Shown here one piece after another: positions 48,707-58,895 of a stretch of DNA of 64,000 bases. The position numbers and the translations under genes were made by a program. The first letter of the stretch is position 1. Every line of letters starts with the position of its first letter. The notes beneath the pieces are model-generated. The model ran no database searches. It was not told where the DNA came from and saw only the letters and a program-made list of their open reading frames with translations. Origin of the DNA: Psychrosphaera saromensis (lineage in GTDB: Bacteria > Pseudomonadota > Gammaproteobacteria > Enterobacterales > Alteromonadaceae); the NCBI RefSeq assembly GCF_002954545.1, contig NZ_MSCH01000003.1, positions 1,390,824 through 1,454,823 of the forward strand, written 5' to 3'.

Positions 48707-48733
48707 GAACTTTTTTACAATTACTTAGTCATA
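48707..48733 (+). promoter_or_regulatory. Candidate sigma-E promoter of rpoE
   Basis: GAACTT (48707-48712), 16 bases, then TCATA (48729-48733) resembles the RpoE promoter GGAACTT-N16-TCAAA with changes in the -10 part. It lies about 170 bases before the rpoE ATG in the 319-base gap after nadB, which is otherwise AT-rich with no gene seen. Autoregulation of rpoE is usual in the family. Confidence 0.4.
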
Positions 48734-48904
48734 GTGTCAACAGAAAGGATAATAGTACAACAACTTGTAATTAATTCCTTATAGATTTCAAGAATTAATT
48801 ATTATTTGATATGTGTCTAATACCGATTAGAATACCTGTACGAAATGGTTCAAATAAGATGTTTAGTCTCTTATACCAATATTAAATCTGGGAGTAGTAG
48901 CTCG

Positions 48905-49486
48905 ATGAGCGAGCAGAAAAAAGATTTAGGCTTAGTAAGAAAAGCACAAGCAGGTGATAAAGCGGCATTTGATTTGTTAGTCCGTAAATATCAAAACAAA
49001 ATAATTAGCTTAGTTTCTCGTTATTTAGGTAATAACGGAGATGTACAAGACGTAGCTCAAGATGCCTTTATTAAAGCATATATAGCGTTGCCTGGATTTA
49101 GAGGTGAAGCAGCATTTTACACTTGGCTATATAGAATAGCGGTAAACAGTGCCAAAAATTATTTAATGGCAAGAGGTCGTAAACCTTACACTGTTGATGT
49201 TGACGCGGAAGAAACTGAATACTATGAAACCAGTGAAGCATTGCGTGAAAACGCTTCACCAGAACATTTAGCGTTAACTGAAGAAATTAAACATGTCATT
49301 TTTGATACGATTGAGAGCTTACCTGAGGAACTTAAGGTAGCAATTCAACTCAGAGAGATAGATGGCATGAGTTACGAAGAGATATCCAATGCAATGGGAT
49401 GTCCAATCGGAACGGTTCGTTCTAGAATTTTTAGAGCGCGGGATGCAATAGATTTAAAATTGCAGCCTTTAATAGAAAATAAGTAA
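48905..49486 (+). CDS. rpoE: RNA polymerase sigma-E factor
   Basis: ECF sigma factor of 193 residues controlling the envelope-stress response. The start is ATG 48905 (MSEQKKDLGLVRKAQ), with GGGAG upstream; the longer frame from 48845 adds unrelated residues. Region 2 is DKAAFDLLVRKYQNKIISLV...DVQDVAQDAFIKAYIAL (in parts), and region 4 is IESLPEELKVAIQLREIDG followed by SYEEISNAMGCPIGTVRSRI. It is first in rpoE-rseA-rseB-rseC. Confidence 0.96.
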   Translation: MSEQKKDLGLVRKAQAGDKAAFDLLVRKYQNKIISLVSRYLGNNGDVQDVAQDAFIKAYIALPGFRGEAAFYTWLYRIAVNSAKNYLMARGRKPYTVDVDAEETEYYETSEALRENASPEHLALTEEIKHVIFDTIESLPEELKVAIQLREIDGMSYEEISNAMGCPIGTVRSRIFRARDAIDLKLQPLIENK

Positions 49487-49574
49487 ATTAATGCATAGTT
49501 ATGGTTCACTGACGTTAGGTTAGCCGTAATCGCTCTTGTTTAAACACAGTAAAACTCTGGGAGTCAGTCATTTT

Positions 49575-50234
49575 ATGACGAACAAACATTTAGAATCGAT
49601 TTCAGCCCTATTAGATGATGAAGTTAATCAATCTGAGTTAGAGGCTACTTTGCAGCAAGCCTCTGAGCAAAGCAGCCAAACTGATGCGTTTAGTCGTTAT
49701 AGTTTAATTGGTGATGTTCTTAGAAACGAACAAGTACTTGAAATTGAAAGTAGTTTTGCTGCGAATATACAAGCAGCTATTGCGAATGTTGAGCAAGAAG
49801 TCGTTGAGCAAAGTACATCAGAACAAAGCACAGTAACTGAAAAGTCTAGCGTTGTTGATATCAGCTCCCATGCTAATTGGCGCTCACGCATGACTCAGAA
49901 AGTTAAGTCCTTTGGTCAAAGTTCATCTGGCCGCAGTAGTGCACAATTTGCTATCGCAGCTTCAGTTGCTCTTGTGGCGATCATTGGTGTGAACAATATG
50001 TCGCAGTCAAACAGCGAATATAGTGCACCAGTTGCCCAAACTACACCTTTAGTTACTGGTGTAGCTCCTGTGAGTTTAGGTTCAACTGGGGTTCAAAACA
50101 AACCATCAGCGAGTCAATTAACGCAATCTCGTATCAATGCATTAATTGCCGATCATCAACAACAATTGAAAGTAATTGATGACAAAAAAGAACTGGCTGA
50201 AACAAACGAAGATAAAAAAGTTATCGAACCTTAA
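49575..50234 (+). CDS. rseA: Anti-sigma-E factor RseA
   Basis: Inner-membrane protein of 219 residues. The start is ATG 49575 (MTNKHLESISALLDDE) with GGGAG 11 bases upstream; TTG 49536 is rejected. The N-terminal cytoplasmic part (ISALLDDEVNQSELEATL, AFSRYSLIGDVLR) binds RpoE, one membrane helix (FAIAASVALVAIIGVNN) follows, and the periplasmic tail is Gln/Ser-rich and ends in a charged segment. DegS/RseP cleavage is expected by family. A terminator-like hairpin lies between it and rseB. Confidence 0.92.
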   Translation: MTNKHLESISALLDDEVNQSELEATLQQASEQSSQTDAFSRYSLIGDVLRNEQVLEIESSFAANIQAAIANVEQEVVEQSTSEQSTVTEKSSVVDISSHANWRSRMTQKVKSFGQSSSGRSSAQFAIAASVALVAIIGVNNMSQSNSEYSAPVAQTTPLVTGVAPVSLGSTGVQNKPSASQLTQSRINALIADHQQQLKVIDDKKELAETNEDKKVIEP

Positions 50235-50268
50235 TTAAATTCGTTATCATGCCTTTCTACAGTTTATA

Positions 50269-50299
50269 AACGCTCGTTATACAACGGGCGTTCGTTTTT
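50269..50299 (+). terminator. Terminator-like hairpin between rseA and rseB
   Basis: AACGCTCGTT (50269-50278) and AACGGGCGTT (50283-50292) form a 10-bp stem with one G-T pair and a 4-base loop, followed two bases later by TTTTT. It lies in the 88-base gap inside the sigma-E operon, so it may reduce rseB-rseC relative to rpoE-rseA. Confidence 0.65.
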
Positions 50300-50322
50300 A
50301 TTAAAGGTAAATTATTTCTGTT

Positions 50323-51414
50323 ATGAACCGTTACTCTTTAGATATTAATCACCTTGTCAGCGTTAATTTTAAGAAACTTTTAACGTTAGTTTTTCTTTCT
50401 AGCACAATCAGCTTTAGCACGAATGTTTTAGCGCAATCAGATCTGACTCTCAGCACAGAGCAAGCCGAATTAACGGCTAATGCGCCTGTTGCCAAGACCT
50501 CTGTGGGTGAAAAAGTAAATGCTGGAGTCTGGTTAGCAAAATTAAAAATCGCGTTAACCCAATCTAACTTCCAAGCTGGTATTGTCACTATGAAAGCCGA
50601 TAAGACTAAGTCTTATAATTGGATTCATGGTGTTATTGACGCCAAGGCTGATGGCGAAAAACCGTTAGAGGTAGAAGGAATTTCGCCTTTAATTGGCACA
50701 GGCGTTAGCAACCTTAGACATAATCAAATCGTTACCTTTATAGAACCAAATAAAGAAGCTTACAGTATTGAAAGTGACAGTATTCGTAAGTTTATTCCTC
50801 CTATATTTTATCAAGATATAAACCAATTATCTGAAAGTTATCAGTTTGTTATGGTGAGTAAAAATCAAATTGGTGGCCGCTCGGCGCAATTAATACGCAT
50901 AGAATCAATTGATGACACAGCCTATAATTATTGGGTTTGGATTGATGTAGAAAGCGCATTGCCTTTAAGAATGGCTTTTGTAAATAAAAAGGGTGAAGTC
51001 ATTGAACAAATATTAATGACCCACTTATCTGTTTTCGCAGAGCCAACAGAAGAGATCATTAAACTCGGTGAACATACATTACCAACTCCACCAAGTTCAT
51101 TAATTGCCACGCATCAAGAAACTAATAATTGGAACATGAGTTGGATACCGAACAGTTTTTCATTAATTAAAAGTGATAGACATCATTTGTCGATAACTCG
51201 TGAAGTGTCGGATTATTATTTATACAGTGACGGCCTTGTAGAGTTTTCTATTTATGTGCAAAGACAACTGGACAGTTTTAACAGCCCGCTTGTGTTGCAA
51301 GAAGGCGCTATGTCTTTTGTGATGGTTCGTTCTGATGGTTTTGATGTGACAGTAGTGGGTACAATTCCTGCTGAAACCGCATATAAAGTCGCATCTTCAG
51401 TGAAAAGTCTTTAG
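50323..51414 (+). CDS. rseB: Periplasmic regulator RseB
   Basis: Exported protein of 363 residues with a signal peptide (LLTLVFLSSTISFSTNVLAQ) and a lipid-binding LolA-like domain (YNWIHGVIDAKADGEKPLEV, VTFIEPNKEAYSIESD) plus a C-terminal domain (WNMSWIPNSFSLIKSDR, DGLVEFSIYVQRQLD). RseB shields RseA from DegS and senses lipopolysaccharide or misassembled lipoproteins. It precedes rseC by two bases. Confidence 0.92.
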   Translation: MNRYSLDINHLVSVNFKKLLTLVFLSSTISFSTNVLAQSDLTLSTEQAELTANAPVAKTSVGEKVNAGVWLAKLKIALTQSNFQAGIVTMKADKTKSYNWIHGVIDAKADGEKPLEVEGISPLIGTGVSNLRHNQIVTFIEPNKEAYSIESDSIRKFIPPIFYQDINQLSESYQFVMVSKNQIGGRSAQLIRIESIDDTAYNYWVWIDVESALPLRMAFVNKKGEVIEQILMTHLSVFAEPTEEIIKLGEHTLPTPPSSLIATHQETNNWNMSWIPNSFSLIKSDRHHLSITREVSDYYLYSDGLVEFSIYVQRQLDSFNSPLVLQEGAMSFVMVRSDGFDVTVVGTIPAETAYKVASSVKSL

Positions 51415-51416
51415 TT

Positions 51417-51893
51417 ATGATCAAAGAAATTGGCCGTGTGGTAGATATTCAAGATGGTTGGTTGTTTGTTGAAACCGCCATTAAGTCGACTTGTAATGCG
51501 TGTGCTGCAAAAAGTAACTGCGGAACAAGCACGATAGCGAAAGCATTCTCTAGTAAAAGCGTTATTAATAAAGTAAAAAATACCTTAAACGCCAAAGTAG
51601 ATGAGTCGGTAGAAATAGGCATTCCAGAATCAAGTTTGTTACAAGGTTCGTTTTATCTATACCTAATGCCATTACTTATCGCTATATTTTCAGCGATTGC
51701 CACACAGCTTTGGCTACCTCAGTTTATGGAAATAACAGAAGGTCACGTTATTCTAGCTACGTTTTTAGGCGGCTTTTTAGGTTTCTTATTAGCCAAAAAG
51801 TTATTAAATAATTCAGATGTTGATAAGTACCAAGCTGTGCTTATTCGTATTTATGACGGTAAAATGGTAGAAGCTGTCATCGAATTAGACTGA
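51417..51893 (+). CDS. rseC: RseC/MucC-family membrane protein
   Basis: Protein of 158 residues. The N-terminal cytoplasmic part has the four-cysteine family cluster in STCNACAAKSNCGTSTI (three Cys visible), followed by two membrane helices (SFYLYLMPLLIAIFSAIATQ and VILATFLGGFLGFLLAKKLL). RseC is linked to the reducing system of SoxR in E. coli and to sigma-E modulation. It follows rseB by two bases and ends the sigma-E operon. Confidence 0.92.
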   Translation: MIKEIGRVVDIQDGWLFVETAIKSTCNACAAKSNCGTSTIAKAFSSKSVINKVKNTLNAKVDESVEIGIPESSLLQGSFYLYLMPLLIAIFSAIATQLWLPQFMEITEGHVILATFLGGFLGFLLAKKLLNNSDVDKYQAVLIRIYDGKMVEAVIELD

Positions 51894-51960
51894 TCAACTT
51901 CCTTTATCCCACGTTCTTGTCACTATTTATCGATAAACTTAACTGATCCAGCATAAAGAG

Positions 51961-51990
51961 TTGGAGTGAGCGGTTAAATCAGTGTAAAAT
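51961..51990 (+). promoter_or_regulatory. Candidate promoter in the rseC-lepA gap
   Basis: TTGGAG (51961-51966) and TAAAAT (51985-51990) are 18 bases apart, 115 bases before lepA. Downstream, ATATAGCT (52005-52012) and AGCTATAT (52019-52026) form an 8-bp inverted repeat in the leader. The rest of the 211-base gap shows nothing. Confidence 0.35.
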
Positions 51991-52104
51991 TTCGCCCTTT
52001 GGTTATATAGCTAATTTGAGCTATATCGAAAATAATTTTATGCTGTTTGTTTTCTTCTTCAAACGCACCTTGTATAGCAACGTCACAGGTATATCACACT
52101 ATTT

Positions 52105-53895
52105 ATGAAGAACATTCGTAACTTTTCTATTATTGCCCATATCGATCACGGTAAATCCACACTTTCAGACCGACTTATTCAATTCTGTGAAGGTTTAGCT
52201 GATCGCGAAATGAAGGCACAGGTCCTAGATTCAATGGATATTGAACGCGAACGTGGTATTACCATTAAAGCGCAAAGTGTTACTTTGAACTACAAAGCCA
52301 AAGACGGTGAAATTTACCAATTAAACTTTATCGACACGCCAGGCCACGTTGATTTTACTTATGAAGTATCACGTTCGTTAGCGGCTTGTGAAGGTGCATT
52401 ATTAGTTGTTGATGCCGGTCAAGGTGTTGAGGCGCAAACGGTTGCAAACTGTTATACCGCTATTGAAATGAATTTAGAAGTTCGTGCAATATTAAACAAA
52501 ATTGATTTGCCTCAGGCTGATCCAGACCGTGTATCTGAAGAAATTGAAGATATCATAGGTATCGATGCAGTTGGTGCTGTGCAATGTTCAGCTAAAACTG
52601 GCATAGGTATACAAGATGTTTTAGAAGACATCGTTCTTCATATACCACCACCAGAAGGTGACCTAGATAAACCATTACAAGCGTTAATCATAGATTCTTG
52701 GTTTGACCCATACCAAGGTGTTGTTTCTTTGGTTCGTGTTAAACATGGTTCTATTCGTAAAGGTGACAAATTAAAAATCTTATCTACAGGTGACTCTCAT
52801 CAAGTAGATAAAGTCGGTATTTTCACACCTAAACAAACCGACACAGGCATATTAAAGGCTGGCGAAGTTGGTTTTATTATTGCCGGAATTAAAGAGATTT
52901 TAGGTGCACCAGTAGGTGATACCATCACTTTAGCTAATAATGCTGCTGTTGAGCCATTACCTGGTTTTCAAAAAATAAAACCTCAAGTTTATGCTGGTCT
53001 ATTCCCTGTAAGTTCAGACGATTACGAGTCTTTCCGTGACGCCCTTGGTAAGTTAAGTTTGAATGATGCCTCATTGTTTTATGAACCAGAAAGTTCAAGT
53101 GCATTAGGCCTTGGTTTCCGTTGTGGTTTCTTAGGTATGTTACACATGGAGATAGTTCAAGAGCGTTTAGAACGTGAATATGATCTTGACCTAATCACTA
53201 CCGCACCAACGGTTAACTACGAAATATTAACTAAAGACGGCACTATCCACAGTATTGATAGCCCGTCAGAAATGCCAGCGGTAAATGATATTGCTGAAGT
53301 TCGTGAGCCAATTTGTAAAGCTGACATATTAGTACCGCAAGAATACCTAGGTAATGTTATTACCTTGTGTATGGAGAAACGCGGTACGCAAACGGCGATG
53401 AGTTACCATGGTAAACAAGTTGCGGTAAGTTATGACTTACCAATGGCTGAAGTGGTCATGGACTTTTTTGACCGTTTAAAATCAACCAGTCGTGGTTTTG
53501 CTTCATTAGATTATAACTTTACCCGTTTCCAAGAAGCGGATATGGTAAGAGTCGACATTTTATTAAATGGTGAACGAGTTGATGCATTGGCAATGATTTG
53601 TCATAGAGACTTTTCACAGTCAAGAGGGCGTTTATTAGCTGATAAGCTAAAAGAGTTAATTCCTCGCCAAATGTTCGACATAGCAATTCAAGCGGTTATT
53701 GGTGTCCACATTATTGCCAGAACCACGGTTAAACAGTTAAGAAAGAACGTAATCGCAAAATGTTACGGTGGCGATATTAGCCGTAAGAAGAAACTTTTAC
53801 AGAAACAGAAAGATGGTAAAAAACGTATGAAACAAGTCGGTAATGTTGAATTACCACAAGATGCGTTTTTAGCCATATTGAAGATCGGAAAATAA
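52105..53895 (+). CDS. lepA: Elongation factor 4 (LepA)
   Basis: Ribosome-associated GTPase of 596 residues. [16 protein letters not shown] is the G1 loop, [14 protein letters not shown] the switch I/G2 region, DTPGHVDF G3 and NKIDLP G4. The C-terminal LepA-specific domain ends [20 protein letters not shown] (in part) with the usual basic tail. Normal length. It is followed 16 bases later by lepB, the classic lepA-lepB pair. Confidence 0.97.
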   Translation: MKNIRNFSIIAHIDHGKSTLSDRLIQFCEGLADREMKAQVLDSMDIERERGITIKAQSVTLNYKAKDGEIYQLNFIDTPGHVDFTYEVSRSLAACEGALLVVDAGQGVEAQTVANCYTAIEMNLEVRAILNKIDLPQADPDRVSEEIEDIIGIDAVGAVQCSAKTGIGIQDVLEDIVLHIPPPEGDLDKPLQALIIDSWFDPYQGVVSLVRVKHGSIRKGDKLKILSTGDSHQVDKVGIFTPKQTDTGILKAGEVGFIIAGIKEILGAPVGDTITLANNAAVEPLPGFQKIKPQVYAGLFPVSSDDYESFRDALGKLSLNDASLFYEPESSSALGLGFRCGFLGMLHMEIVQERLEREYDLDLITTAPTVNYEILTKDGTIHSIDSPSEMPAVNDIAEVREPICKADILVPQEYLGNVITLCMEKRGTQTAMSYHGKQVAVSYDLPMAEVVMDFFDRLKSTSRGFASLDYNFTRFQEADMVRVDILLNGERVDALAMICHRDFSQSRGRLLADKLKELIPRQMFDIAIQAVIGVHIIARTTVKQLRKNVIAKCYGGDISRKKKLLQKQKDGKKRMKQVGNVELPQDAFLAILKIGK

Positions 53896-53911
53896 AAAAA
53901 GGTTAGGATAA

Positions 53912-54826
53912 ATGGCCGGATACTTTGCAATATTTTTAGTAGTTATTACCGTCGCCTGTGGTTTTATTTGGTTAATCGATGCCAAATTATATGCCCCTGC
54001 ACGTCGTGAACGTATCGCGATTGCGCAAGCTAGCACAGCCGGAAATATAGAATTAGACGAATTGGAAAAAATAGCACCTCAACCTGTATTGGCTGAAACT
54101 GCACAATCGATTTTTCCTATTTTGTTTATAATTACAATATTCCGTTCATTCTTGTTTGAACCGTTTCAAATACCATCGGGCTCTATGATGCCAACTATGT
54201 TAGTTGGTGATTTTATCTTAGTGCAAAAATATACCTATGGCGTTCACGACCCAATTTGGCGTAGTGAATTGATTGAAATGGACACGCCGTCTCGTGGCGA
54301 TATTGCTGTGTTTAAATATCCAGAAGATGAGCGTTTAGATTACATTAAACGTGTGGTTGGTTTGCCTGGTGATAGGATTGTTTATAACAATAAACAAATC
54401 TCTATTCAGCCAAGTTGTGAACGCGATCCAGAACACTGTAAAGAATTAAAAGTCGTTGCAATGGAGTCTGAGTCTGTTTACGAGATTAATCCATACGGCG
54501 ATACTGTTGCACTAGGTTCTGAACTTTTAGGTGATGTAAAACATAACATTTTGTTTAACATCAACCGTGAATATCAATACCCGTTTGTGCAAGCCAACGG
54601 CAAGGCTAATGAATGGTTAGTCCCTGAAGGACATTACTTTATGATGGGGGATAATCGTGACAATAGCCAAGACAGTCGTTTTTGGGGCTTTGTTCGTGAA
54701 GATCAACTTGTTGGTAAAGCAGTATTTATTTGGATGAGCTTTGTTTATAACGACGGTGCAATTAACTGGTTACCAAACTGGGTTCCTGTGGATGTACGCT
54801 TTTCACGTTTAGGCTCAGTTGAATAA
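53912..54826 (+). CDS. lepB: Signal peptidase I
   Basis: Inner-membrane serine protease of 304 residues that removes signal peptides from exported proteins. Two N-terminal membrane segments (FLVVITVACGFIWLID and IFPILFIITIFRSFLF) precede the active site: Ser91 in IPSGSMMPTM and Lys146 in DYIKRVVGLPGD, the same positions as in E. coli. GDNRDNSQDSRFWGFV is box E. It lies 38 bases before rnc. Confidence 0.96.
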   Translation: MAGYFAIFLVVITVACGFIWLIDAKLYAPARRERIAIAQASTAGNIELDELEKIAPQPVLAETAQSIFPILFIITIFRSFLFEPFQIPSGSMMPTMLVGDFILVQKYTYGVHDPIWRSELIEMDTPSRGDIAVFKYPEDERLDYIKRVVGLPGDRIVYNNKQISIQPSCERDPEHCKELKVVAMESESVYEINPYGDTVALGSELLGDVKHNILFNINREYQYPFVQANGKANEWLVPEGHYFMMGDNRDNSQDSRFWGFVREDQLVGKAVFIWMSFVYNDGAINWLPNWVPVDVRFSRLGSVE

Positions 54827-54864
54827 ACGTAATAAATTATTAGATTAATAAACAAGAGAATAGA

Positions 54865-55542
54865 TTGATTAAAAAAAATTATAGTCAGTTGGCTAAATTA
54901 TTAGGTTATCAATTCAACGATGAGTCATTGCTGGTACAAGCACTGACTCATCGTAGTTTTAAAGGTGCTCATAATGAACGTTTAGAGTTTGTTGGTGATG
55001 CCTTATTGGGGATGTTTGTCGCAGAAGCTTTGTACTTTGCATTTCCAAAAGCAACCGAAGGTGAATTAACCAGAATGCGTTCGCAATTGGTTAAAGGTCA
55101 AACGTTAACTGAAGTAGCTAAAGAATATGATATTAGCAGTTGGTTATTATTAGGCCCTGGCGAAATGAAAAGTGGTGGTTTTCGCCGTGACTCTATTTTG
55201 GAAGACGCAATTGAATCTATCATAGGTGCAGTTTATTTAGATTCGGATATCGAACAGTGCCGTACATTTGTACTAAGGTTACTAGACGAACGACTTAAAC
55301 AGGTCGATCCGAGTAATGCGTTAAAAGACCCAAAAACACAATTACAAGAATGGTTACAGTCTAGAAAAAGACCGTTACCAACCTATGAGGTGGCGGGGGT
55401 TTCCGGTCAAGCTCATAATCAAACATTTAAGATCAGTTGCACCCTAGACAATGGAAAATTATTGTCGGCAACCGGAACGAGTCGTAGAAAAGCAGAGCAA
55501 GCAGCTGCAAGAAAAGCATTAGAGGTAGTAAAAGGTGAGTAA
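54865..55542 (+). CDS. rnc: Ribonuclease III
   Basis: Double-strand-specific endoribonuclease of 225 residues. The start is TTG 54865 with AAGAGA upstream; no nearby ATG would keep the conserved N-terminus ([16 protein letters not shown]). [14 protein letters not shown] is the catalytic signature with the metal-binding acids, and the C-terminal dsRNA-binding domain is [20 protein letters not shown] followed by [14 protein letters not shown]. It overlaps era by eight bases, which implies coupled translation. Confidence 0.95.
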   Translation: MIKKNYSQLAKLLGYQFNDESLLVQALTHRSFKGAHNERLEFVGDALLGMFVAEALYFAFPKATEGELTRMRSQLVKGQTLTEVAKEYDISSWLLLGPGEMKSGGFRRDSILEDAIESIIGAVYLDSDIEQCRTFVLRLLDERLKQVDPSNALKDPKTQLQEWLQSRKRPLPTYEVAGVSGQAHNQTFKISCTLDNGKLLSATGTSRRKAEQAAARKALEVVKGE

Positions 55543-56500
55543 ATCAGGACAGTCACAAGCCGAATTAGACGCATTGTTAGAAAATTTAAATAATCGTGCG
55601 GATTTATCGGACCCAAAGCGTTGTGGTTTAATTGCCATTGTTGGTCGACCAAATGTTGGTAAATCTACCTTAATGAATAATATTCTTGGGCAGAAGATCA
55701 GTATTACGTCGAAGAAACCACAAACGACTCGTCACCGTATTCTAGGTATTCACACTGAAGATCAAGAACAAGTTATTTATGTTGATACACCGGGGCTTCA
55801 TAAAGAAGAAAAACGTGCGATTAACAAATTAATGAATAAAGCTGCATCAAGTGCACTAGGTGATGTTGAGTTAGTTTTGTTTGTTGTTGAAGCTATGAAA
55901 TGGCATGACGACGACGAAATGGTATTAAATAAGATCATTCGTTCAAAACAACCCGTTGTGTTATTGATCAATAAAGTTGATGAGATAAAGCACAAAGAAG
56001 AGCTTATGCCGTTTTTGCAAAAAGTATCGGCTAAACATAACTTTGAACAAATCATTCCTATTTCAGCTGAAAAGGGCACAAACGTACAAGCTATTAAAGA
56101 TCTAGTGTCTGATTATTTACCAGAAAATCCATTTTTCTTCCCAGAAGATGATGTAACGGATAGATCTTCACGCTTTATGGCGGCTGAAATTGTTCGTGAA
56201 AAACTGATGCGTTTTCTTGGTGAAGAATTGCCATATTCGGTTACTGTTGAAATTGAACAATTTAAATGGGACGAAAAGATTTGGCGTATTAATGCGTTGA
56301 TCTTAGTTGAACGTGAAGGCCAGAAAAAAATGGTTATCGGTGCGAAAGGTGAAAAACTTAAGATCATCGGCCGTGATGCTCGTCAAGACTTAGAAAAATT
56401 ACTCGACGAAAAAGTATATTTAGAACTTTGGGTTAAAGTTAAAAGTGGTTGGGCTGACGATGAACGTGCACTGCGCTCATTAGGCTATGGAGAAGACTAG
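55535..56500 (+). CDS. era: GTPase Era
   Basis: Ribosome-assembly GTPase of 321 residues that binds 16S rRNA. It starts at GTG 55535, inside the end of rnc, with AGAGGTAG upstream. G motifs: [12 protein letters not shown] (G1), DTPG (G3) and NKVD (G4). The C-terminal KH domain includes [20 protein letters not shown]. An N-terminal extension of about 25 residues ([19 protein letters not shown]) precedes the G domain. A hairpin-rich 149-base gap follows before recO. Confidence 0.96.
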   Translation: MSKSGQSQAELDALLENLNNRADLSDPKRCGLIAIVGRPNVGKSTLMNNILGQKISITSKKPQTTRHRILGIHTEDQEQVIYVDTPGLHKEEKRAINKLMNKAASSALGDVELVLFVVEAMKWHDDDEMVLNKIIRSKQPVVLLINKVDEIKHKEELMPFLQKVSAKHNFEQIIPISAEKGTNVQAIKDLVSDYLPENPFFFPEDDVTDRSSRFMAAEIVREKLMRFLGEELPYSVTVEIEQFKWDEKIWRINALILVEREGQKKMVIGAKGEKLKIIGRDARQDLEKLLDEKVYLELWVKVKSGWADDERALRSLGYGED

Positions 56501-56517
56501 CCTCATTAGCTTAGCCC

Positions 56518-56576
56518 GGTAGCCAGAAAGCTTAGCTACCTAAGATCTTGGCCAGTGAGTAACACTGGCTAAGCTT
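56518..56576 (+). other. Structured intergenic region with alternative hairpins (era-recO)
   Basis: GGTAGC (56518-56523)/GCTACC (56535-56540) can pair, as can GCCAGTG (56551-56557)/CACTGGC (56563-56569), and AAGCTTA (56528-56534)/TAAGCTT (56570-56576) would enclose the second. The first and third pairings clash in space. No T tract follows, so this is a processing or attenuation candidate. Confidence 0.5.
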
Positions 56577-56649
56577 ATTTATCTACTAAGCTATTCACTT
56601 AATAATTGATTTTGCAAAAGCAGATTCAAAAGAAGAAAATTAATTATTT

Positions 56650-57402
56650 ATGTTAGCCGAACTTGAATCTAAACAAGCCTTTATCTTGCACACCCGCGCT
56701 TTTAAAGAAAACCAATTAATTATTGAATTTTTGGTGGAAGGCGAAGGGCGATTATCTATTATCGCCAGCAAAGGTGGCAAAAAAAACTCCGCACGTACAG
56801 CTTTATTACAACCGTTTCGACCTCTGATCATAAAATACAAAGTGGGCCGTGGCTTACACAGTTTAAAATCTGTTGAGCTTAATCCTGAATCAGCTGATAT
56901 CCGACTAAAAAGTAAATCTTTATTCTGTGGCTTTTACCTCAACGAAGTTTTATGTCGTTTATGTAAGTCAGATGCTCAGTATGACGAGTTATTCCCTTTG
57001 TACGACTATGCCATCTCGCACTTACAACACAGCTCTGAGCGTGAAATAGACACTCAATCAGGCATGTATCTAGAAGCTATTTTACGTCAGTTTGAATATC
57101 GGTTATTAGTGATGTTAGGTTACGGTATTAGTTTCGATTATGACTTACATTCTGAAGCCGATATTAAAGCCGATAAGTATTATGAATTGTTAGCAGGGTC
57201 TGGATTTGTCTTTAGTAATACCCCACAAAGAGCAATAATAGGCTCGGATTTAATGGGGATAGATAGTTTTTTAAATACAGATTTAGAGATAGAAAAACTA
57301 TCGGCACACAAATTAAAATTAGCAAAATTGATCTTAAGGGCATGTTTGCATCGCCATCTTGGTGATAAGCCGTTAAAATCCAGAGAATTATTTAGAAAAT
57401 AA
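56650..57402 (+). CDS. recO: DNA repair protein RecO
   Basis: RecF-pathway protein of 250 residues that loads RecA on SSB-coated DNA. The N-terminal OB fold is [20 protein letters not shown] followed by [14 protein letters not shown], then a helical C-terminal domain ([17 protein letters not shown]). The zinc-finger cysteines found in some RecO proteins are absent, as in other gammaproteobacteria. pdxJ follows 13 bases later. Confidence 0.92.
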   Translation: MLAELESKQAFILHTRAFKENQLIIEFLVEGEGRLSIIASKGGKKNSARTALLQPFRPLIIKYKVGRGLHSLKSVELNPESADIRLKSKSLFCGFYLNEVLCRLCKSDAQYDELFPLYDYAISHLQHSSEREIDTQSGMYLEAILRQFEYRLLVMLGYGISFDYDLHSEADIKADKYYELLAGSGFVFSNTPQRAIIGSDLMGIDSFLNTDLEIEKLSAHKLKLAKLILRACLHRHLGDKPLKSRELFRK

Positions 57403-57415
57403 TAAAGAGCATAAA

Positions 57416-58153
57416 ATGGCAGAATTACATTTAGGCGTAAACATAGATCACATCGCAACTCTAAGACAGGCGCGAGGCACCAATTATCCCGATCCAATTC
57501 ATGCAGCCGCTGTGGCAGAGCACGCGGGTGCAAGTGGTATCACTATTCATTTACGTGAAGATCGTCGCCACATACAAGACCGTGATGTTTATGTCTTAGC
57601 CAAAACTATTAAAACCAGAATGAATTTAGAAATGGCCGTGACCGATGAAATGATCGCCATTGCGGAAGAAGTAAAACCTGAATTTGTTTGTTTAGTCCCA
57701 GAGAAACGCGAAGAGTTAACCACAGAAGGTGGCTTAGATGTTAAAGGTCAACTTGCAAAAGTAACGGACGCGGTAACTCGTTTAGCCGCTATTGGCGCGA
57801 AAGTATCTTTGTTTATTGATGCCGACGAAGCTCAAATTGATGCCGCCGTTGCATCAGGTGCACCTTATATTGAAATACATACCGGCCACTATGCCGATGC
57901 AACAACCGATGAAGCACAGCAACAAGAGCTTAGTCGAATTATTCGTGGGGTTAAATACGCAGCGAGCAAAGGCATTATCGTTAACGCTGGTCATGGCTTG
58001 CATTACCACAATGTCAAAGCGATTGCTGAAATTGCCGAAATTTACGAACTTAATATTGGTCACGCGATTATTGCACGAGCAGCAATTGATGGTTTAGAAA
58101 CGGCAGTACGGGATATGAAGACGTTAATGAATCAAGCTAGGCAAGGTATTTAA
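57416..58153 (+). CDS. pdxJ: Pyridoxine 5'-phosphate synthase
   Basis: TIM-barrel enzyme of 245 residues that condenses 1-deoxyxylulose-5-phosphate with 3-amino-2-oxopropyl phosphate to form vitamin B6. [54 protein letters not shown] (in part) and [11 protein letters not shown] carry the catalytic Glu/His residues. It overlaps acpS by one base. Confidence 0.96.
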   Translation: MAELHLGVNIDHIATLRQARGTNYPDPIHAAAVAEHAGASGITIHLREDRRHIQDRDVYVLAKTIKTRMNLEMAVTDEMIAIAEEVKPEFVCLVPEKREELTTEGGLDVKGQLAKVTDAVTRLAAIGAKVSLFIDADEAQIDAAVASGAPYIEIHTGHYADATTDEAQQQELSRIIRGVKYAASKGIIVNAGHGLHYHNVKAIAEIAEIYELNIGHAIIARAAIDGLETAVRDMKTLMNQARQGI

Positions 58154-58527
58154 TGTCGGTTCTTGGTTTAGGTACAGATATTGTTGAAATCTCTAGAGTC
58201 GCGAGTGTAAGTGAAAGTTCAGAGCGTTTTGCTAAACGAGTATTAGCAGAGTCAGAGCTGGATATTTATCAGCAACATACTCAGCCTGAGCGTTACTTAG
58301 CAAAGCGCTGGGCTGCTAAAGAAGCGGCAGCAAAAGCATTAGGCACAGGTATTGGAAGAGGAATATCATTCCATCACTTTATTACCACTAATAATGAATT
58401 AGGTGCGCCAAAATTACAGCTAGTTGATAAAGCTTTGGAAGTTGCGAATACTATGGGCGTGACAAGTGTGCTGTTGTCCATAAGCGATGAAAAACACTAT
58501 GCAACGGCAACCGTAATACTAAGTTAA
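58153..58527 (+). CDS. acpS: Holo-[acyl-carrier-protein] synthase
   Basis: Phosphopantetheinyl transferase of 124 residues activating ACP for fatty-acid synthesis. LGLGTDIVEISRV carries the metal-binding Asp, and AKRWAAKEAAAKALGTGIG the second signature with its Glu. It is the last gene of the rnc-era-recO-pdxJ-acpS series, overlapping pdxJ by one base and the convergent hypothetical gene by four. Confidence 0.96.
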   Translation: MSVLGLGTDIVEISRVASVSESSERFAKRVLAESELDIYQQHTQPERYLAKRWAAKEAAAKALGTGIGRGISFHHFITTNNELGAPKLQLVDKALEVANTMGVTSVLLSISDEKHYATATVILS

Positions 58528-58838
58528 GCTCTTACGGTAGTAGCTAACCCCTTTTTTACCTTACTGGGACAAGACGCTTTAGTCTCGCTTTGCATGGTTT
58601 TACATAAAATACACTGTAATAATACGTTTTGAATAAATTGTTTAGTGTCATTACTCATACAGTGTAAGTCAGCAATGGTGAGGTTTTGCCTTTGAATTAA
58701 ACGGGCTAACGTGCTGGATTTAATAGTCAAAGAATAATATTTTTCAGAGTCGTACTTTTCACTATCCTCTTTACAATCTAGCGAGCTTTTTTTAGGCTCA
58801 TCTTGCCTAAATTTAACTTCACAATTATCACAGTTCAT
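58524..58838 (-). CDS. Hypothetical Cys-rich protein, second gene of a Fur-boxed pair
   Basis: Protein of 104 residues with CDNC at its N-terminus (MNCDNCEVKF), further Cys residues in the body and CILC near the C-terminus, an arrangement that could bind zinc or iron. It has a Lys/Asp/Glu/Ser-rich middle part. Family not recognised. A strong ribosome site (GGGAG) lies 7 bases before the ATG. It follows the 132-residue gene by 57 bases on the same strand; both lie behind the Fur-type palindrome. Confidence 0.65.
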   Translation of the reverse strand: MNCDNCEVKFRQDEPKKSSLDCKEDSEKYDSEKYYSLTIKSSTLARLIQRQNLTIADLHCMSNDTKQFIQNVLLQCILCKTMQSETKASCPSKVKKGLATTVRA

Positions 58839-58895
58839 TTTTCACTCCCAGTTTAAGTGGCGCTGTAAGAGCTAACGTAAAGATTAATAGAAACG

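Noticed and set aside
57180-57533. Minus-strand frame of 117 codons over the recO-pdxJ junction
   Set aside because: It overlaps two conserved genes on the other strand, and its residue pattern is a reflection of their codons.
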